Part shown: positions 27,743-37,104 of the stretch, one piece after another | Layout: every line of letters starts with the position of its first letter | How positions within the stretch are numbered: the first letter of the stretch is position 1 | Assembly (NCBI GenBank): GCA_964432885.1 | Contig: CAYSPG010000001.1 | Location: 434,001 to 498,000 of the forward strand | Direction of reading: 5' to 3' | DNA length: 64,000 nt | Source of the DNA: CAYSPG01 sp964432885 | GTDB lineage: Bacteria > Bacteroidota > Bacteroidia > AKYH767-A > OLB10 | Notes under the pieces: generated by a model | The model's input: the letters and a program-made list of their open reading frames with translations, nothing else | Database searches by the model: none | What the model was told of the DNA's origin: nothing | Translations under genes and position numbers: made by a program

Positions 27743-29617
27743 ATGCAACTGTTTAAAAGTACCACACCACGCTGGATGGTTTTTGTTTTTGATGTTTGCG
27801 TTTGTGCTTTTTCGCTGGCATTATCATACAACCTTCGTTTTAATTTTTCAATACCTGATGTTGAGTGGAATTTAATGCCCATGGCGTTTTACTCTATCAT
27901 GTCTGTGCGTATAATAAGTTTTGCTATTTCAAAAACCTACAAAGGCATCATCCGCCACACAGGATATAAAGATTCGCAACGCATTTTTATTACACTGCTT
28001 GCCGGCTCTGCTGTGGTTGGCCTGGGAAACCTTATTGCCTATCGGGTAAGTGGCCGATACCTTGCCCCCTACTCTATTTTGATTATTGATTTTATTTCGA
28101 GTGTGTTTTTGCTTACCACTGTGCGTATTGTGGTAAAAAGCCTATACCTTGAATTAAGACGTAATAACAGCGACCGTACACAGGTTATAATTATGGGTGC
28201 TGGCGAAGAAGGGCTGGTGGTAAAACATGCGCTTGAGCGCGATGCCGGTATCAACTTTAAAGTAATTGCATTTATTGACGATAATTTAAAATTGCGAAAC
28301 CGCAAACTGGAAAGCGTCCAGGTTTTTCATACACAAACCGACCTTGAAGATTTGCTTAGGGCCAATCAGGTAACAAGTTTAATTATTGCACAAAAACTTT
28401 CGATTGACAGAATTAACGAACTTATTGAACTGTGCATAAAGTTTAATACAAAAGTGCAAATGGTTCCGGCTTCAAGCAATTGGCTTAACGGCCGATTAAG
28501 TTTTAGCCAAATTAAAGAAATAAACATTGAGGACCTGCTTGAGCGCGACCCCATTAAACTGGATATAAACGAAATAAGAAATGAACTTAGCGACAAAGTA
28601 ATATTGATTACAGGTGCAGCCGGATCTATTGGTTCAGAAATGGTACGACAGGTAATACAATTTAGACCGGCTAAGGTTGTGCTGGTTGATATTTCTGAAT
28701 CACCGCTTTATGACCTGGAACTTGAGTTGAAAGAAACTTTGGCAGGAAATATTATTGAAAGTGTAATTGCCGACATACGAAATGCCGACCGCATGCGCAG
28801 GGTGTTTGATTATTTTAGACCCGACAAAGTTTTTCATGCTGCTGCTTACAAGCATGTGCCTGTGATGGAAATAAATCCGTCAGAGGCTGTACTTACCAAT
28901 GTAAAGGGTACTAAAATAATTGCTGATCTATCGGTTGAATATGGTGTAAAAAAGTTTGTAATGGTGAGCACCGATAAAGCTGTAAATCCAACCAATGTAA
29001 TGGGCGCCAGCAAGCGTGTAGCCGAAATTTACTGCCAGTCGTTAAACCAGGTTGGCGAAACACGGTTTATCACCACTCGTTTTGGCAATGTTCTTGGCTC
29101 GGCAGGCTCAGTAATACCCCGGTTTAAGAAACAAATTGAACAAGGATTGCCAGTTACAGTTACGCATCCCGATATTACCCGCTTTTTTATGACCATACCC
29201 GAAGCCTGCCAGCTAGTGCTTGAAGCAAGTGTGATGGGTAAAGGCGGAGAGATTTTTATTTTTGACATGGGCAAGCCGGTAAAAATTGCTGACCTTGCCA
29301 GGCGAATGATAAAGCTCAGTGGCTTTGAACCTGACAAAGACATTAAAATTATTTATACAGGACTTAGGCCAGGCGAAAAACTGTACGAAGAACTGCTGAA
29401 CAAACAAGAAGATACCCTTGCAACACACCACAGCAAAATTTTAATTGCCAAAGTGCGTACCTACCCGTTTAACGAAATTTCGAAACAGGTAAATGAGCTT
29501 ACCGAACTTTTTAAAACCCAAAATAACTTTACCATCGTAAGTAAGATGAAAGAAATTGTGCCCGAATACATCAGCAACAATTCTGAATTTGAAAAACTAG
29601 ACAGGCAACGGGTTTGA
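27743..29617 (+). CDS. nucleoside-diphosphate sugar 4,6-dehydratase, CapD/WbpM/PglF type
   Basis: A 624-residue membrane-anchored enzyme. Four or five N-terminal helices are followed by a first Rossmann region (IMGAGEEGLVV near residue 150) and the catalytic SDR domain (ILITGAAGSIGSEMV near residue 290). The catalytic sequence STDKAVNPTNVMGASK has Met in place of the usual Tyr (MxxxK), which marks this dehydratase group. YKHVPVMEINP and GLRPGEKLYEELL are also diagnostic. It would convert UDP-GlcNAc to a 4-keto-6-deoxy sugar, the entry to bacillosamine, QuiNAc or FucNAc in surface glycans. The WecE-like aminotransferase at 41775 could use such a product, though the genes are 12 kb apart. Confidence 0.93.
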   Translation: MQLFKSTTPRWMVFVFDVCVCAFSLALSYNLRFNFSIPDVEWNLMPMAFYSIMSVRIISFAISKTYKGIIRHTGYKDSQRIFITLLAGSAVVGLGNLIAYRVSGRYLAPYSILIIDFISSVFLLTTVRIVVKSLYLELRRNNSDRTQVIIMGAGEEGLVVKHALERDAGINFKVIAFIDDNLKLRNRKLESVQVFHTQTDLEDLLRANQVTSLIIAQKLSIDRINELIELCIKFNTKVQMVPASSNWLNGRLSFSQIKEINIEDLLERDPIKLDINEIRNELSDKVILITGAAGSIGSEMVRQVIQFRPAKVVLVDISESPLYDLELELKETLAGNIIESVIADIRNADRMRRVFDYFRPDKVFHAAAYKHVPVMEINPSEAVLTNVKGTKIIADLSVEYGVKKFVMVSTDKAVNPTNVMGASKRVAEIYCQSLNQVGETRFITTRFGNVLGSAGSVIPRFKKQIEQGLPVTVTHPDITRFFMTIPEACQLVLEASVMGKGGEIFIFDMGKPVKIADLARRMIKLSGFEPDKDIKIIYTGLRPGEKLYEELLNKQEDTLATHHSKILIAKVRTYPFNEISKQVNELTELFKTQNNFTIVSKMKEIVPEYISNNSEFEKLDRQRV

Positions 29618-29629
29618 TGTCTGTTTTTT

Positions 29630-30211
29630 TTATCCGTGCATAGTTTCTTTAACACCAAATCTTTTTATTATCTCTCCTTCAAAGTCTAAAAATTCCTGCC
29701 ATCGTTTGTCCACATCCATTCCTTTTCCGTACTGGCGGGCAAATCCAATAAAAGTTGTGTAGTGATTGGCTTCGCTTATCATCAGTTCGTTATAAAACGC
29801 GGCAAGTTCTTTATCCTTCATATTTTCTGAAAGAATGCGAAACCGCTCGCAACTGCGCGCTTCAATAAGTGCAGCAAACAGCAAATGATCAACCATAACC
29901 TGTATGCGAGAGCCGCCTTTAATGCGAAAGTTATAAAGCAGGTTTACGTATTCATCTTTACGCTCAGGCCCCAATACCCAGCCGCGTGCAATAATTTTAT
30001 CCACCACCATTTCAAAATGGGTAAGCTCTTCATGCGCTATCTGGCACATGGTTTTTACCATATCGGTATATTCAGGATATCGAACCATGATTGAAACCGA
30101 GTTGGAAACTGCTTTTTGCTCGCACCAGGCGTGGTCAATTAAAATTTCTTTTATGTTGGTTTCTACTATGTTTACCCAACGTGGGTCGGTAGGCAGTTTT
30201 AGTTTAAACAT
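29630..30211 (-). CDS. miaE: tRNA-(ms2io6A)-hydroxylase
   Basis: A 193-residue diiron enzyme of the ferritin-like fold. Metal-ligand motifs are visible in order: HAWCEQKA, AHEELTHFEMV, EARSCERF and SEANHYTTF. The length matches MiaE. It hydroxylates the isopentenyl group of ms2i6A37 in tRNAs that read UNN codons, using oxygen, so the organism should be at least facultatively aerobic and should carry MiaA and MiaB elsewhere. It converges on the CapD-like gene with 12 bases between them and follows tatC in the same direction (42 bases). Confidence 0.95.
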   Translation of the reverse strand: MFKLKLPTDPRWVNIVETNIKEILIDHAWCEQKAVSNSVSIMVRYPEYTDMVKTMCQIAHEELTHFEMVVDKIIARGWVLGPERKDEYVNLLYNFRIKGGSRIQVMVDHLLFAALIEARSCERFRILSENMKDKELAAFYNELMISEANHYTTFIGFARQYGKGMDVDKRWQEFLDFEGEIIKRFGVKETMHG

Positions 30212-30253
30212 GATGATTAATTATCTGAAGTTTTTTTTTAAATGTAAAACTAT

Positions 30254-31072
30254 TTATTGTGTTTCCTTTCCATCTTTTTTCCATACAAAAGCCGAAATAA
30301 AAATACTTACTTCATAAAGCAAAAACAGGGGCACAGCCACTAGCAACTGGCTGGTTACATCAGGTGATGGAGTTATGAGTGCTGCAATAACCAGATTTAC
30401 AACAACGGCATGCTTGCGGTAATTGCGCATAAACTGGGGTCCTATAATTCCAATTTTGGTAAGAAAATAAACAACCAATGGAAGCTCAAAAACAACTCCA
30501 CAGGCAAGTGTCATTAATGTCACTATTGAAATGTATGAATCAAGATTGATGGCATTTGTTACCTCGCTGCTTACCTGGTAGCTGCCTAAAAAGTTGATGG
30601 ATAACGGAGACAAAATAAAATACCCAAAGCCAACGCCCATAAAAAATAACAAAGAGCCAAAGAACACAACACCTGTTGTATACTTTTTTTCTTTTTGCGT
30701 AAGAGCAGGCTTAACAAAACGCCAAACTTCCCAAAGCAAGTAAGGAAAACCAAGTATTAGCCCTGTTACACCTGCTGCAACCATATGCGTGGTAAATTGC
30801 CCGGCCATGCTGGTGCTTATTAAACTAAACCCTACTTTGGTAATACACATATCAATCGAAAACTTTTGTGACAGATAGCACAAATACCTGTAAGTGATAA
30901 AGTCAGGATTCTTAGGTCCAAAAATTATCATGTCAAACAAAATTTCTTTATAAATAAATGCCAGCACTGCTATAATAAAAATTGCCAGTGTAGCACGCAC
31001 CAAATGCCAGCGCAATGCCTCCAGATGGTCAAGAAAGTTCATCTCTGAATTTGGGTCGCGTTTATTAAACAT
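30254..31072 (-). CDS. tatC: Sec-independent protein translocase TatC
   Basis: A 272-residue inner-membrane protein with six predicted helices. NFLDHLEALRWHLVRA is the conserved cytoplasmic N-terminal helix that reads twin-arginine signals; FPYLLWEVWRFVKPALTQKEKK is the first cytoplasmic loop signature (two short pieces, FPYLLWEVWRF and KPALTQKE). FELPLVVYFLTKIGI and ITPSPDVTSQLLVAVPL near the C-terminus are also diagnostic. With TatA it exports folded proteins. The order kdsD-tatC downstream of a divergent recQ is common in Bacteroidota. Confidence 0.96.
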   Translation of the reverse strand: MFNKRDPNSEMNFLDHLEALRWHLVRATLAIFIIAVLAFIYKEILFDMIIFGPKNPDFITYRYLCYLSQKFSIDMCITKVGFSLISTSMAGQFTTHMVAAGVTGLILGFPYLLWEVWRFVKPALTQKEKKYTTGVVFFGSLLFFMGVGFGYFILSPLSINFLGSYQVSSEVTNAINLDSYISIVTLMTLACGVVFELPLVVYFLTKIGIIGPQFMRNYRKHAVVVNLVIAALITPSPDVTSQLLVAVPLFLLYEVSIFISAFVWKKDGKETQ

Positions 31073-31096
31073 TTTATCTACGAATTACGAATGTGT

Positions 31097-31200
31097 TACG
31101 AATTAACGAATGGGTTCAGTCGCACTTTTATTTTAGTGATTTTAAATCTTTATTGTCAATAGGTAAAGCAACATAATGTATAGCGACTTGTTAATTCGTA
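31097..31200. repeat. inverted repeat of TACGAATTAAC between kdsD and tatC
   Basis: Arms TACGAATTAAC (31097-31107) and its exact complement (31190-31200) are 82 bases apart, and further ACGAAT/ATTCGT words flank them from 31080 to 31232. No gene is seen here. The arms are short, so folding is uncertain. Confidence 0.5.
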
Positions 31201-31237
31201 GCAGTTCAGATTGCTCGGAACGAAATTCGTTTATTTC

Positions 31238-32203
31238 TTAGTAAATACCCTCACGCAACAAATCATGCAAATGAATAAAACCAAAGTATTTTTTGTTTTT
31301 GCTTACTACCAACTGTGTAATGTTGTGCGACTTCATAAGTTGCAAAGCATCAGCAGCCAGAGTTTCGGGTAAAATTGATTTGGGGTTCCTGGTCATTACA
31401 TCTTTTGCACAAAGCGCATCATCAATTCTTTTATTCTCCATCATTCTTCTTAAATCACCATCTGTAATGATGCCGGCCAGTTTTCCTTTATCAACCACGG
31501 CTGTGGCTCCCAGCCTGTTTGACGATATGGTAAATAGCACATCTTTAATCTTATCCGTAGGTTTTACTTCGGGCTTAGGGTTATGAATATATATATCTTC
31601 GGCTTTCAAATAAAGTTTTTTTCCCAACGCACCACCGGGATGATACCGCGCAAAATCTTTGCTGGTAAAACCTCGGTATTCCAATAAGCACACGGCCAGC
31701 GCATCGCCCATAGCGAGCTGAGCTGTGGTGCTTGTGGTAGGAGCTAGATTATTGGGGCATGCTTCTTTATTTACATAGGTATTTAAAACATAATCGGCCT
31801 GGAGGGCCAAAAAAGACTTTATATCACCGGTAATAGCAATTAATTTATTGCCTCCGTTTTTAAGCAACGGGGCAAGCACCTTTATTTCGGGAGTATTGCC
31901 ACTTTTTGAAATGCAAACAACCACATCATGGCGTTGTATAATTCCAAGGTCGCCATGAATGGCATCGGCAGCATGCATAAACACGGCAGGTGTGCCAGTT
32001 GAGTTTAGGGTTGCTGTAATTTTTTGAGCAATGATGGCGCTTTTACCAATTCCTGTGCAAATAACTCTACCTTTCGAAAAAAATATTACTTTCACGCACT
32101 CAAAAAAATCTTTACCAATAGTTTTTTTCAAACCTGTAATCGCATTTGCCTCAAGGGCAAGCGTTTTAATTGCTAAGTTTACAATGTGTTTCTCGGATTT
32201 CAA
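31238..32203 (-). CDS. kdsD: D-arabinose-5-phosphate isomerase (KdsD/GutQ/KpsF family)
   Basis: A 321-residue protein: an N-terminal SIS sugar-isomerase domain (GRVICTGIGKSAIIAQKI, STGTPAVFMHAADAIHGDLG, ISKSGNTPE, LAPTTSTTAQLAMGDALAV) and two C-terminal CBS domains (ATAVVDKGKLAGIITDGDLRR, ITQLVVSKNKKYFGFIHLHDL). It converts ribulose 5-phosphate to arabinose 5-phosphate, the first step to KDO in lipopolysaccharide. The start is TTG; a stop lies upstream in frame with no ATG between. It is divergent from recQ. Confidence 0.94.
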   Translation of the reverse strand: MKSEKHIVNLAIKTLALEANAITGLKKTIGKDFFECVKVIFFSKGRVICTGIGKSAIIAQKITATLNSTGTPAVFMHAADAIHGDLGIIQRHDVVVCISKSGNTPEIKVLAPLLKNGGNKLIAITGDIKSFLALQADYVLNTYVNKEACPNNLAPTTSTTAQLAMGDALAVCLLEYRGFTSKDFARYHPGGALGKKLYLKAEDIYIHNPKPEVKPTDKIKDVLFTISSNRLGATAVVDKGKLAGIITDGDLRRMMENKRIDDALCAKDVMTRNPKSILPETLAADALQLMKSHNITQLVVSKNKKYFGFIHLHDLLREGIY

Positions 32204-32310
32204 AATGAAGGATTCCTGTTGTTATTGGGTTAAAAAAAATTGTTGTACATTTATTGAGCAAAAATATTTATTTTAGTTAACTAAATTTTTAAGGTCGAAT
32301 TTTATAAACA

Positions 32311-34620
32311 ATGTTAGTAGAAGAAAAAAACAAGAAGAAAAAGAAGATTACCAAAGCTTCGGATGAAAATGGCAGCAGTGCAGCCGAAAAAAAAGGCGCT
32401 GCAAAAAAAACTGCCAAAGTAGAACCCCGTAAACCTAAAAGCGGAGGAACCGAATTACAAAAATCACTTTATAAGTATTTTGGTTTCGATTCATTTAAAG
32501 GCGAACAGGAAGAAATTATTCAAACGGTATTAAACCGTGAAAACTCATTTGTAATTATGCCCACAGGCGGTGGCAAATCCATGTGCTACCAGCTACCGGC
32601 ATTAATGATGGAAGGAACAGCCATTGTTGTTTCACCACTTATTGCGCTGATGAAAAATCAGGTGGATGCCCTTCGCGGATTTAATACCGAAGATGCCATT
32701 GCACACTTTTTAAATTCATCACTTAACAAAACCGAAATTGCGCAGGTTAAAAAAGATATTACATCCGGCAAAACCAAATTGCTGTACGTTGCTCCTGAAT
32801 CGTTAACCAAAGAGGAAAATGTACTTTTCTTTAAAGAAATAAATGTTTCGTTTCTTGCAATTGATGAGGCCCACTGTATTTCGGAATGGGGTCACGATTT
32901 TAGACCCGAATACCGCAGACTAAAACCCATCATTGAAGCCTTGGGTAATATACCTGTTATTGCACTTACTGCAACCGCCACTGAAAAAGTTCAGCTTGAT
33001 ATACAAAAAAACTTAGGGATGCTTGACGCAAAAGTTTATAAAGCTTCCTTTAACCGACCTAATTTATATTATGATGTTCGCCCAAAAGTTGACGTGCTAA
33101 AAGAAATTATTAAATACGTAAAAGGGCACCAGGGCAAATCAGGAATTATTTATTGCCTTAGCCGTAAAAAAGTTGAAGAGGTTGCCAGCACCCTTTCGGT
33201 AAATGGAATAAGGGCATTACCTTATCACGCAGGGCTTGATGCCGGTGTGCGTGCAAGCACGCAAGATAAATTTTTGATGGAAGACATTGAGGTAATTGTG
33301 GCAACCATTGCCTTTGGAATGGGAATAGACAAGCCCGATGTGCGTTTTGTTATCCATCATGATATACCAAAATCGCTTGAAGGTTATTACCAGGAAACAG
33401 GACGCGGTGGGCGCGATGGCAGAGAAGGACGCTGCGTAGCTTTTTACTCGTATAAAGACATTGAAAAGCTGGAAAAATTTATGAAAGGCAAACCTGTAGC
33501 CGAGCAGGAAATTGGTAAGCAAATGCTGATAGAAACTGTTGCTTATGCCGAAACATCCATGTGCCGCAGAAAATATTTGTTGCACTACTTTGGCGAACGT
33601 TACGAGCAGGAAAACTGCGGCAGTTGCGATAACTGCCTGCATCCAAAAACGCAAATTGAGGCGCAGGATGAGGTACTCATGTTGCTTGAAGCTGTGCAGG
33701 CGGTAAAAGAAAAATTTGCTGCCGACCATGTAATTAACGTATTGATTGGAAAAGATGACAAAGCCATAAAAGATTATCAACATAACAAACTTGAGATTTA
33801 TGGCGAAGGCATGGATAAAGATGCCAAATTTTGGATGGCTGTGGTACGACAGGCTTTGGTAGCAGGTTTTATTTTTAAAGATGTAGATAACTATGGATTG
33901 CTAAAACTTGGCGATGCGGGGCTTGAGTTTATGAAAAACCCAAGCAGCTTTAAAATTACACAAGACCACAGTTACGAAGGCATGGATATGGATGATGATG
34001 ACGAACCGCAAGGAGGAGGAAATGCCGCTGACGAAAATCTGTTTGCCATGCTAAAAGATTTGCGCAGGCAAATTGCAAAACAAAAAAACCTGCCTCCCTT
34101 TGTAATCTTTCAGGATCCATCGCTTGAAGAAATGGCTATACAATACCCCATTAGCATGGAGGAAATGAAAAACATTACCGGTGTGGGAGCAGGTAAAGCC
34201 GCTAAGTATGGCAAACCGTTTATTGACCTGATTGAAAAATACGTGGAAGAAAACGAAATTGAGCGCCCGCAGGATTTTGTAATTAAGTCGGTGGTAAATA
34301 AATCGGGATTAAAAGTTTACATCATCCAAAATGTTGACCGCAAAATTTCGCTAGATGATATGGCCGATGCCAAAAACATGAAACTGGGTGACATTATTAA
34401 TGAAATTGAAACCATTGTAGCATCGGGCACCAAGCTTGATTTAAACTATTACATAAACGAAATGATTGACCCCGACCGCCAGCGCGAAGTGTTTGATTTT
34501 TTTCGTACTGCCGATACCGACAGTGCCGAAACCGCTTTAGTTGAACTGGGCGAAAACGATTACACCATTGATGAAATACGATTAATGCGTGTAAAGTTTA
34601 TGAGCGAGTTGGGCAACTAA
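32311..34620 (+). CDS. recQ: ATP-dependent DNA helicase RecQ
   Basis: A 769-residue helicase with a lysine-rich, low-complexity N-terminal tail of about 45 residues absent from E. coli RecQ. Motifs: PTGGGKSMCYQLP (Walker A), DEAHCISEWGHDFRPEY (Walker B and aromatic-rich loop), ALTATAT, YYQETGRGGRDG. The RQC zinc site has four cysteines in the span MCRRKYLL to CGSCDNC. A winged-helix region, an HRDC-like helix region and a C-terminal extension follow. It unwinds DNA 3' to 5' in recombination and fork repair. It has its own promoter region shared with kdsD. Confidence 0.96.
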   Translation: MLVEEKNKKKKKITKASDENGSSAAEKKGAAKKTAKVEPRKPKSGGTELQKSLYKYFGFDSFKGEQEEIIQTVLNRENSFVIMPTGGGKSMCYQLPALMMEGTAIVVSPLIALMKNQVDALRGFNTEDAIAHFLNSSLNKTEIAQVKKDITSGKTKLLYVAPESLTKEENVLFFKEINVSFLAIDEAHCISEWGHDFRPEYRRLKPIIEALGNIPVIALTATATEKVQLDIQKNLGMLDAKVYKASFNRPNLYYDVRPKVDVLKEIIKYVKGHQGKSGIIYCLSRKKVEEVASTLSVNGIRALPYHAGLDAGVRASTQDKFLMEDIEVIVATIAFGMGIDKPDVRFVIHHDIPKSLEGYYQETGRGGRDGREGRCVAFYSYKDIEKLEKFMKGKPVAEQEIGKQMLIETVAYAETSMCRRKYLLHYFGERYEQENCGSCDNCLHPKTQIEAQDEVLMLLEAVQAVKEKFAADHVINVLIGKDDKAIKDYQHNKLEIYGEGMDKDAKFWMAVVRQALVAGFIFKDVDNYGLLKLGDAGLEFMKNPSSFKITQDHSYEGMDMDDDDEPQGGGNAADENLFAMLKDLRRQIAKQKNLPPFVIFQDPSLEEMAIQYPISMEEMKNITGVGAGKAAKYGKPFIDLIEKYVEENEIERPQDFVIKSVVNKSGLKVYIIQNVDRKISLDDMADAKNMKLGDIINEIETIVASGTKLDLNYYINEMIDPDRQREVFDFFRTADTDSAETALVELGENDYTIDEIRLMRVKFMSELGN

Positions 34621-34786
34621 TTTATTATACCGGTTTGTGGTTTAAATAAAAAGGCATGCCTGCCAAGCCCGGTAACTACAATCAAGTTTGCAAGTGATAA
34701 TACTTGCGCTTGTGTGCAGGTAACTGTAAAAAGTTTACCTGCATATTTTTTTTATTCGCCAGCCACCTATTTTGTATTTTTATCCA

Positions 34787-35437
34787 ATGTATTTTCCTTC
34801 GCCCCCACTTTTGCTGCGCAAATATTATTCATCACTTACGTGGAAAATACCAGTTAACGATAAACGAATTTTTTTAACGTTTGATGACGGCCCCATTCCT
34901 GAAGTAACACCCTATGTACTGGAGCAGTTAAAAAAATACAATTGCAAAGCCACTTTTTTTTGTATTGGCCATAACATTGATAAGCATCCACAACTTTTTA
35001 AACAACTAATTGATGATGGCCATGCCATTGGCAACCACACCTACAATCATCTTAACGGATGGAAAACCAAAACCGCTGAATATACCTCAAACGTATTACG
35101 TTGTCAGCAAACTATACACCATTACTACGTAAACGCCCCATTTCTATTCAGACCTCCGTACGGAAAAATTACCAAAGCTCAAATCAAACAACTTCTCCAA
35201 AGGAGTACAGCCGAACAAACCAATTTCTCCATCATTATGTGGGATGTGCTTAGTTACGACTTTGATAAAAATGTAAGCAAAGAAAAATGCCTAAAAAATA
35301 TAATTAATAATATTAAGCCCGGCTCCATAATTGTTTTTCACGACAGCATTAAGGCCCAAGATAATTTACATTACGCACTGCCACAAACGCTTAACTGGAT
35401 TTTAGAAAACGGTTTTGTGCCTGCGTTATTGACTTAA
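34787..35437 (+). CDS. polysaccharide deacetylase family protein (NodB domain)
   Basis: A 216-residue carbohydrate esterase 4 protein, started at ATG 34787 (MYFPSPPLL) rather than the TTG 15 bases earlier. The NodB motifs are present: FLTFDDGPIP (metal Asp), IGNHTYNHL (metal His pair), FRPPYGKI, and IIVFHDS near the C-terminus. There is no obvious signal peptide. Relatives remove N-acetyl groups from peptidoglycan or poly-GlcNAc. The sequence does not show which glycan is used here. Confidence 0.9.
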   Translation: MYFPSPPLLLRKYYSSLTWKIPVNDKRIFLTFDDGPIPEVTPYVLEQLKKYNCKATFFCIGHNIDKHPQLFKQLIDDGHAIGNHTYNHLNGWKTKTAEYTSNVLRCQQTIHHYYVNAPFLFRPPYGKITKAQIKQLLQRSTAEQTNFSIIMWDVLSYDFDKNVSKEKCLKNIINNIKPGSIIVFHDSIKAQDNLHYALPQTLNWILENGFVPALLT

Positions 35438-35537
35438 ACTGAATATTGCCAACTAACCACCCAACAGGAAAATTGCAATAGCCAACGAAAACTCAAGGTG
35501 ATAAAATCCTTTTAGTGGTTCTTAAAATAGGTTTGCA

Positions 35538-36278
35538 TTAAAACATTGCCTCCACCTTGCTAAAAATACGTGCCGGTTTGGTTATTACTTTATTGCCTTT
35601 GGGGGCATGTGCCGATTTGGTTTTGCGCAGCAGTTTATCAAGCTGAAAAAGCATTTGCATGTCAGGCCGATTGCGGTATACCAACTGAACATGTCGAAGC
35701 ATGGTGGTAAGGTGTTTATAAATAACGTTTCTGCCATTGGTTTTGTAAAACGAATTCATTTTAACACTATACATTTTTAAGTAATTCTTTTTGTACAGTG
35801 CTTCAAACTTTTCGCCTGATGCTTTACAATCCTGAACAAATGTTTCGGGCATATTACCGCCTTCGGTAAGTTGCTTGTAATAGTTAGTGGTGTAACTTAT
35901 ACATTCCTTTGCTATTGTAAAACATGCATGCCAGTTATTTTTGCTTGCCTTGTTATAAGTTTTACTGTTGTTTACTAGAGGAATGACTTCATTGCTTTTA
36001 TTAATTTTTATTAATCCAAGCAGGCAATTAAGTTGTACAAAACATCTTTCTTCGCATCCCTAAGCCCGTGAAAAAGCTGCTTTAGCTCGTGCCTTAATTG
36101 ATTTATAGATTTTCTCTTTAGAATCTTTAATCTCTTTTATGCGCGCTTCATAAAACTGTGTGGTATATGCCATGTTAAATTGATCAAAGTCGCCAATGTA
36201 TAGCAAATACATATTCCATGCTATTTCTGCCGTTGCATACAGTTGCTCCTGCGAGTAGGGGTAAATGTTTCGTGCCAT
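35538..36278 (-). pseudogene. decayed hypothetical gene (two frame disruptions)
   Basis: Two open pieces lie in the same frame, 36278-36060 (72 residues, MARNIYPYSQEQL) and from 35852 to 35538 (104 residues), separated by a TAG at 36060-36062. The region between them is also coding-like: shifting by one base near 36063 gives GLRDAKKDVLYNLIACLD, and shifting back near 36013 gives LIKINKSNEVIPLVNN, which runs open into the second piece. This pattern suggests one ancestral protein of about 247 residues, helical and basic, with two small indels. I do not recognise the family. Two independent small genes are the alternative. Confidence 0.55.
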
Positions 36279-36594
36279 CTTATATTATTTTTATAATGCA
36301 TCTTAAGCAAAAGCACTTTACTATATTTCGTTTTGTATAAAACAACACAGCATTACATGCTCATGGGTATTATAGAAACTCCATTATAGTTGCAGTAATT
36401 ATAATTGCAGGTTTAAGCGCTTGCGATTTAATAATTAAGCCATCGCTTTGATATTTTATACTTGTCAATGAAAGTTATAACATAATTAAAACATGTTTAA
36501 GCCGTCAATATGAGAGTTTAACCAGGGTTACATCCTGCTTTAATAGCTGCAATAGGCAATAGGCATTTGGCCTTAGCTTCTGTACGCTAAAGCA
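36279..36594. other. 316-base spacer, no gene seen
   Basis: AT-rich stretch between the decayed gene and the phosphoesterase gene. No protein signature, tRNA or strong hairpin was found. Confidence 0.6.
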
Positions 36595-37104
36595 TTACAC
36601 AATTTCACTTCGCTTACCCAGTTCCACTGCTACCATTTCAAGTATGAGTGTTTTATCTATGGTAAATTTTATTAAAGTGCGTATATCATGAAATCCATAC
36701 ACACCGGCAGCCCCCGGGTTAACATGCAGTATGGACGGCATTTTTTTATCGCGCATAACTTTTAATATGTGCGAGTGCCCGCTGATAAACAAGTGAGGTG
36801 CTATAGTATAAATATCTTTTGCAACGGTAGGTGAATAGTTGCCGGGGTAACCACCAATGTGCGTTATCCATACTTTAACGTTTTCGCATTTAAAAATTTG
36901 ATGCAGCGGGTAGGCGCTTCGTATTTCGGTGCCGTCAACATTACCATAAACGCCTGTTAAAGGTTTTATGGCATTAAGCCGGTTGCAGACATCTATTGTG
37001 CCAAAGTCGCCTGCATGCCATATCTGGTCAACATCGGTAAGTTGGTTCAAAATCTTTTGGTCAAGATACCCGTGCGTATCCGATAGCAGTGCAATGCGTG
37101 TCAT
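36595..37104 (-). CDS. YfcE/MJ0936-type metallophosphoesterase
   Basis: A 169-residue calcineurin-like phosphodiesterase. The five metal motifs are intact: LLSDTHG, HAGDFG, YGNVDG, WITHIGG and ISGHSH. Size and motif spelling match the compact YfcE/MJ0936 group, which hydrolyses phosphodiesters in vitro; the biological substrate is unclear. The start overlaps the rdgB stop by four bases (ATGA), so the two are co-translated. Confidence 0.93.
   Translation of the reverse strand: MTRIALLSDTHGYLDQKILNQLTDVDQIWHAGDFGTIDVCNRLNAIKPLTGVYGNVDGTEIRSAYPLHQIFKCENVKVWITHIGGYPGNYSPTVAKDIYTIAPHLFISGHSHILKVMRDKKMPSILHVNPGAAGVYGFHDIRTLIKFTIDKTLILEMVAVELGKRSEIV

Noticed and set aside
33217..33783. 188-residue open frame antisense to recQ
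   Set aside because: It lies wholly inside recQ, is cysteine- and phenylalanine-rich with no family motif, and recQ is intact with all helicase motifs.
34690..34707. Small hairpin GCAAGT/ACTTGC after recQ as a terminator
   Set aside because: A six-pair stem with no T-run is too weak to call.
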